Shown here piece by piece: positions 62,230 to 64,000 of a stretch of DNA of 64,000 nt. The stretch is taken from positions 124,001-188,000 of the forward strand of contig NZ_JAOQJW010000002.1 of assembly GCF_025567265.1 (NCBI RefSeq). The letters run 5' to 3'. Each line of letters starts with the position of its first letter. The first letter of the stretch is position 1. The position numbers and the translations under genes were made by a program. Under the pieces are notes generated by a model. It saw nothing but the letters and a program-made list of their open reading frames with translations, did no database searches and was not told where the DNA came from. Source of the stretch: Dorea_A amylophila. GTDB lineage: Bacteria; Bacillota; Clostridia; Lachnospirales; Lachnospiraceae.

Positions 62230-63636
62230 ATGAGCGGAAAATATGATGTTGTGGTAATCGGCGCCGGGCCGGGGGGATATGTGGCTGCGATCAAAGCTGC
62301 AAAGCTCGGGCTTAAGACGGCAATTATAGAAGAACGAAGAGTCGGTGGAACCTGTCTGAACCGTGGATGTATTCCGGCAAAAGCAATGATCCATGCGTCT
62401 TCGTTATACAGAGAAATGCAGGAGGCAGAAAGGTTCGGAATATTAGCTTCGGATGTAACATATGATTACGGAAAAATTGTTGCTTATAAAGAAGAAACAA
62501 CGGACAAACTGGTGCAGGGAGTCGAGCAGCTTCTGAAGGCAAATGGCGTAGACGTATACGATGGAAAAGGTACGCTTCTGGAAGAAAAGAAAGTGCGGAT
62601 CAGGAAAGAACAGGAAGATGTTGTGCTAGAAGGGGAAAATATTATCCTTGCCAGCGGTTCCAAACCATTAATACTTCCAATTCCAGGAATGGATAGTGAA
62701 AGAGTCCTAACCAGTGATGCACTCTTTGCGATGAAAGAAGCTCCGAAGAGTCTGATCATTATCGGAGGCGGTGTTATCAGCGTGGAATTTGCCACAGTAT
62801 ACGCGAACCTTGGATGCAAGATTACAATCCTGGAAGCAATGCCAAAGTTAGTACCGAATATGGATAAAGAGATCAGTCAGAATCTGAAGATGATCTTGAA
62901 AAAGAGAGGTATTGATATTCATACTTCGGCTGCAGTACAGGGGGTAACAACAGAAGACGGAACCTGTACCTGTCACTATATAGAGAAGGATCAGGAACAG
63001 GAAGTAACGGCAGATTACGTTTTGTGTGCAGTAGGACGTTGCCCGAATACGGATGGTCTGTTTGGGGAAAATGTAAAACCAGATATGGAGCGCGGCCGTG
63101 TGCTGGTGAATACGAACTTTGAATCCAGCATCCCGGGGGTCTATGCAATCGGTGATCTGATCTTTGGTGTACAGCTCGCACATGCGGCAAGTGCCCAGGG
63201 AATCGTGGTAGCAGAAAAACTTGCCGGAAAACAACCATCCATAGATCTGAGTATTGTTCCGGGATGTGTCTATACAGATCCGGAGATCGCATCTGCAGGA
63301 ATGACAGAAGATCAGGCAAAAGAAAATGGAATTGCTGTAAAATGCGGCAAGTTCATCATGAGTGCAAATGGAAAATCTATCATTACGCAGGAAGAACGGG
63401 GCTTCATCAAAGTCGTAGCAGACGAAGCAACCGGCAAGATCCTGGGAGCTCAGATGATGTGTGCCAGAGCAACGGATATGATCGGAGAATTTGTGACTGC
63501 AATTACAAATGGGCTGACTGTAGAGCAGATGCTCAGAGGAATGCGGTCGCATCCGACTTATAATGAAGGAATCGGGGAAGCACTCGAGGAACTCGAAGGC
63601 GGTGCAGTGCATGTGGTGCCGAGAAAGAAAAAATAA
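62230..63636 (+). CDS. lpdA: Dihydrolipoyl dehydrogenase (L protein)
   Basis: A 468-residue FAD enzyme that reoxidises the dihydrolipoyl arm of GcvH. It has FAD motif GAGPGGYVAAIKAAKLG, redox disulfide GGTCLNRGCIP, NAD motif GGGVISVEFA, and the C-terminal HPTYNEGIGEAL with catalytic His-Glu. No N-terminal lipoyl domain. AGGAGGAAAATGAA precedes the ATG. Last gene of the glycine operon. Confidence 0.97.
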   Translation: MSGKYDVVVIGAGPGGYVAAIKAAKLGLKTAIIEERRVGGTCLNRGCIPAKAMIHASSLYREMQEAERFGILASDVTYDYGKIVAYKEETTDKLVQGVEQLLKANGVDVYDGKGTLLEEKKVRIRKEQEDVVLEGENIILASGSKPLILPIPGMDSERVLTSDALFAMKEAPKSLIIIGGGVISVEFATVYANLGCKITILEAMPKLVPNMDKEISQNLKMILKKRGIDIHTSAAVQGVTTEDGTCTCHYIEKDQEQEVTADYVLCAVGRCPNTDGLFGENVKPDMERGRVLVNTNFESSIPGVYAIGDLIFGVQLAHAASAQGIVVAEKLAGKQPSIDLSIVPGCVYTDPEIASAGMTEDQAKENGIAVKCGKFIMSANGKSIITQEERGFIKVVADEATGKILGAQMMCARATDMIGEFVTAITNGLTVEQMLRGMRSHPTYNEGIGEALEELEGGAVHVVPRKKK

Positions 63637-63664
63637 ATTTGGGATTTAATTCAGAAAGGCTGTG

Positions 63665-63897
63665 GATACCCGAACCGGAATAAAGCTTGGAAAGGTGTTC
63701 CTGTTCAGGTTCCATCGGCTGGTCAATTCTAAAGGGGCAAAATTCTGCTAAAAGCAGGCTTTCAAAATTTGAAACTCGGCATACGCCTCAGACAGTCAAA
63801 TTTTGAAAACCTAACGCAGAATTTTGCCCCTTAAGAATTACCAACGCCTCTTTCACATTCACTGGAACGCCTTTTCAAGCTTTATTCCGTGTGTATC
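63665..63897. repeat. ~212-bp foldback repeat (MITE-like or large structured RNA)
   Basis: Nested inverted arms: 63677-63701 with 63864-63888 (23 of 25, both mismatches G-T compatible), 63725-63748 with 63816-63839 (23 of 24), 63760-63772 with 63796-63808 (13 of 13), and GATAC/GTATC outermost. No gene is inside. It sits just after the glycine operon, in place of a simple terminator. It could be a miniature inverted-repeat element or a structured RNA. From 63,898 to the end I see nothing identifiable. Confidence 0.75.
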
Positions 63898-64000
63898 AAA
63901 TGCCTTATGAATGAAATGGCAAATGCGTAACGGTTGTGGCAGCGGAAGGTTACAGTAATCAGCTGTCATTAGTGGATTTTCAAGGCTTTTGACAAGATTG

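Noticed and set aside
62848..63612. 254-codon minus-strand frame inside lpdA
   Set aside because: Antisense shadow of a well-conserved gene; no start signals or protein-like motifs.

Overview
The window looks like a chromosome segment of a low-to-moderate GC gut Firmicute, most likely Lachnospiraceae (Dorea/Coprococcus/Mediterraneibacter-like). The support is the gene families (glycyl-radical hydroxyproline dehydratase, split gcvPA/gcvPB, ICE-type parAB, SpaA-like surface proteins), strong AGGAGG ribosome binding sites and ATG-rich starts. The genus is inferred only from general resemblance.

Layout. (1) 1-8190, ordinary chromosome: 3' end of lon, GTPase ysxC, a glycyl-radical activase plus trans-4-hydroxy-L-proline dehydratase (hypD) behind a near-consensus promoter with a palindromic operator, a membrane protein, a divergent CLC-type protein, a small K+ channel, and the first 90 codons of uvrB behind a LexA-box-like site. 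(2) 8190-~43940, a mosaic island that cuts uvrB and ends at a UvrA-family 3' fragment. It carries a very AT-rich three-gene ABC-ATPase/nuclease defence operon (8.8-13.5 kb), and parA/parB with an ICE-type surface adhesin fused in frame to the back half of an AgrC-like histidine kinase (14-19.2 kb). A 3118-residue RHS/YD-repeat polymorphic toxin follows, with a putative immunity gene and lipoprotein (19.4-30.4 kb). Next come an ICE-type sigma-like factor, a 530-bp non-coding stretch and a DinG-like helicase (30.7-33.6 kb), and a Tn554/RIT-like trio of tyrosine recombinases with a DUF6262-type partner (33.8-38.5 kb). The island ends with a zincin-like protein, a redox cluster (aldo/keto reductase, flavodoxin, flavin reductase), several broken genes, and a type III (ToxIN-like) toxin-antitoxin remnant whose toxin is dead. 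(3) 43.9-55.2 kb, chromosome-like: two MATE exporters, a PAP2 phosphatase, an ABC-2 exporter divergent from a two-component system, an ornithine-cyclodeaminase-family gene, RidA and an Mrp ATPase. (4) 55.3-63.6 kb: a glycine-riboswitch-controlled operon glyA-gcvT-gcvH-gcvPA-gcvPB-lplA-lpdA, followed by a ~212-bp foldback repeat.

How the parts work together. The last operon is self-contained: SHMT, all four glycine-cleavage activities, and the ligase that lipoylates GcvH, all behind a glycine-sensing leader. HypD would turn host-derived hydroxyproline into pyrroline-5-carboxylate. The island is a conflict-and-mobility region in which conjugation genes appear to have been deleted (no relaxase, coupling protein or VirB4 is seen), leaving parAB, helicase, sigma-like gene and cargo. 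At least seven gene remnants with frameshifts or stops show ongoing decay. Several of the frameshifts lie in A-runs, so read-level confirmation matters.

All functional calls rest on reading motifs by eye; no searches or structure predictions were run.
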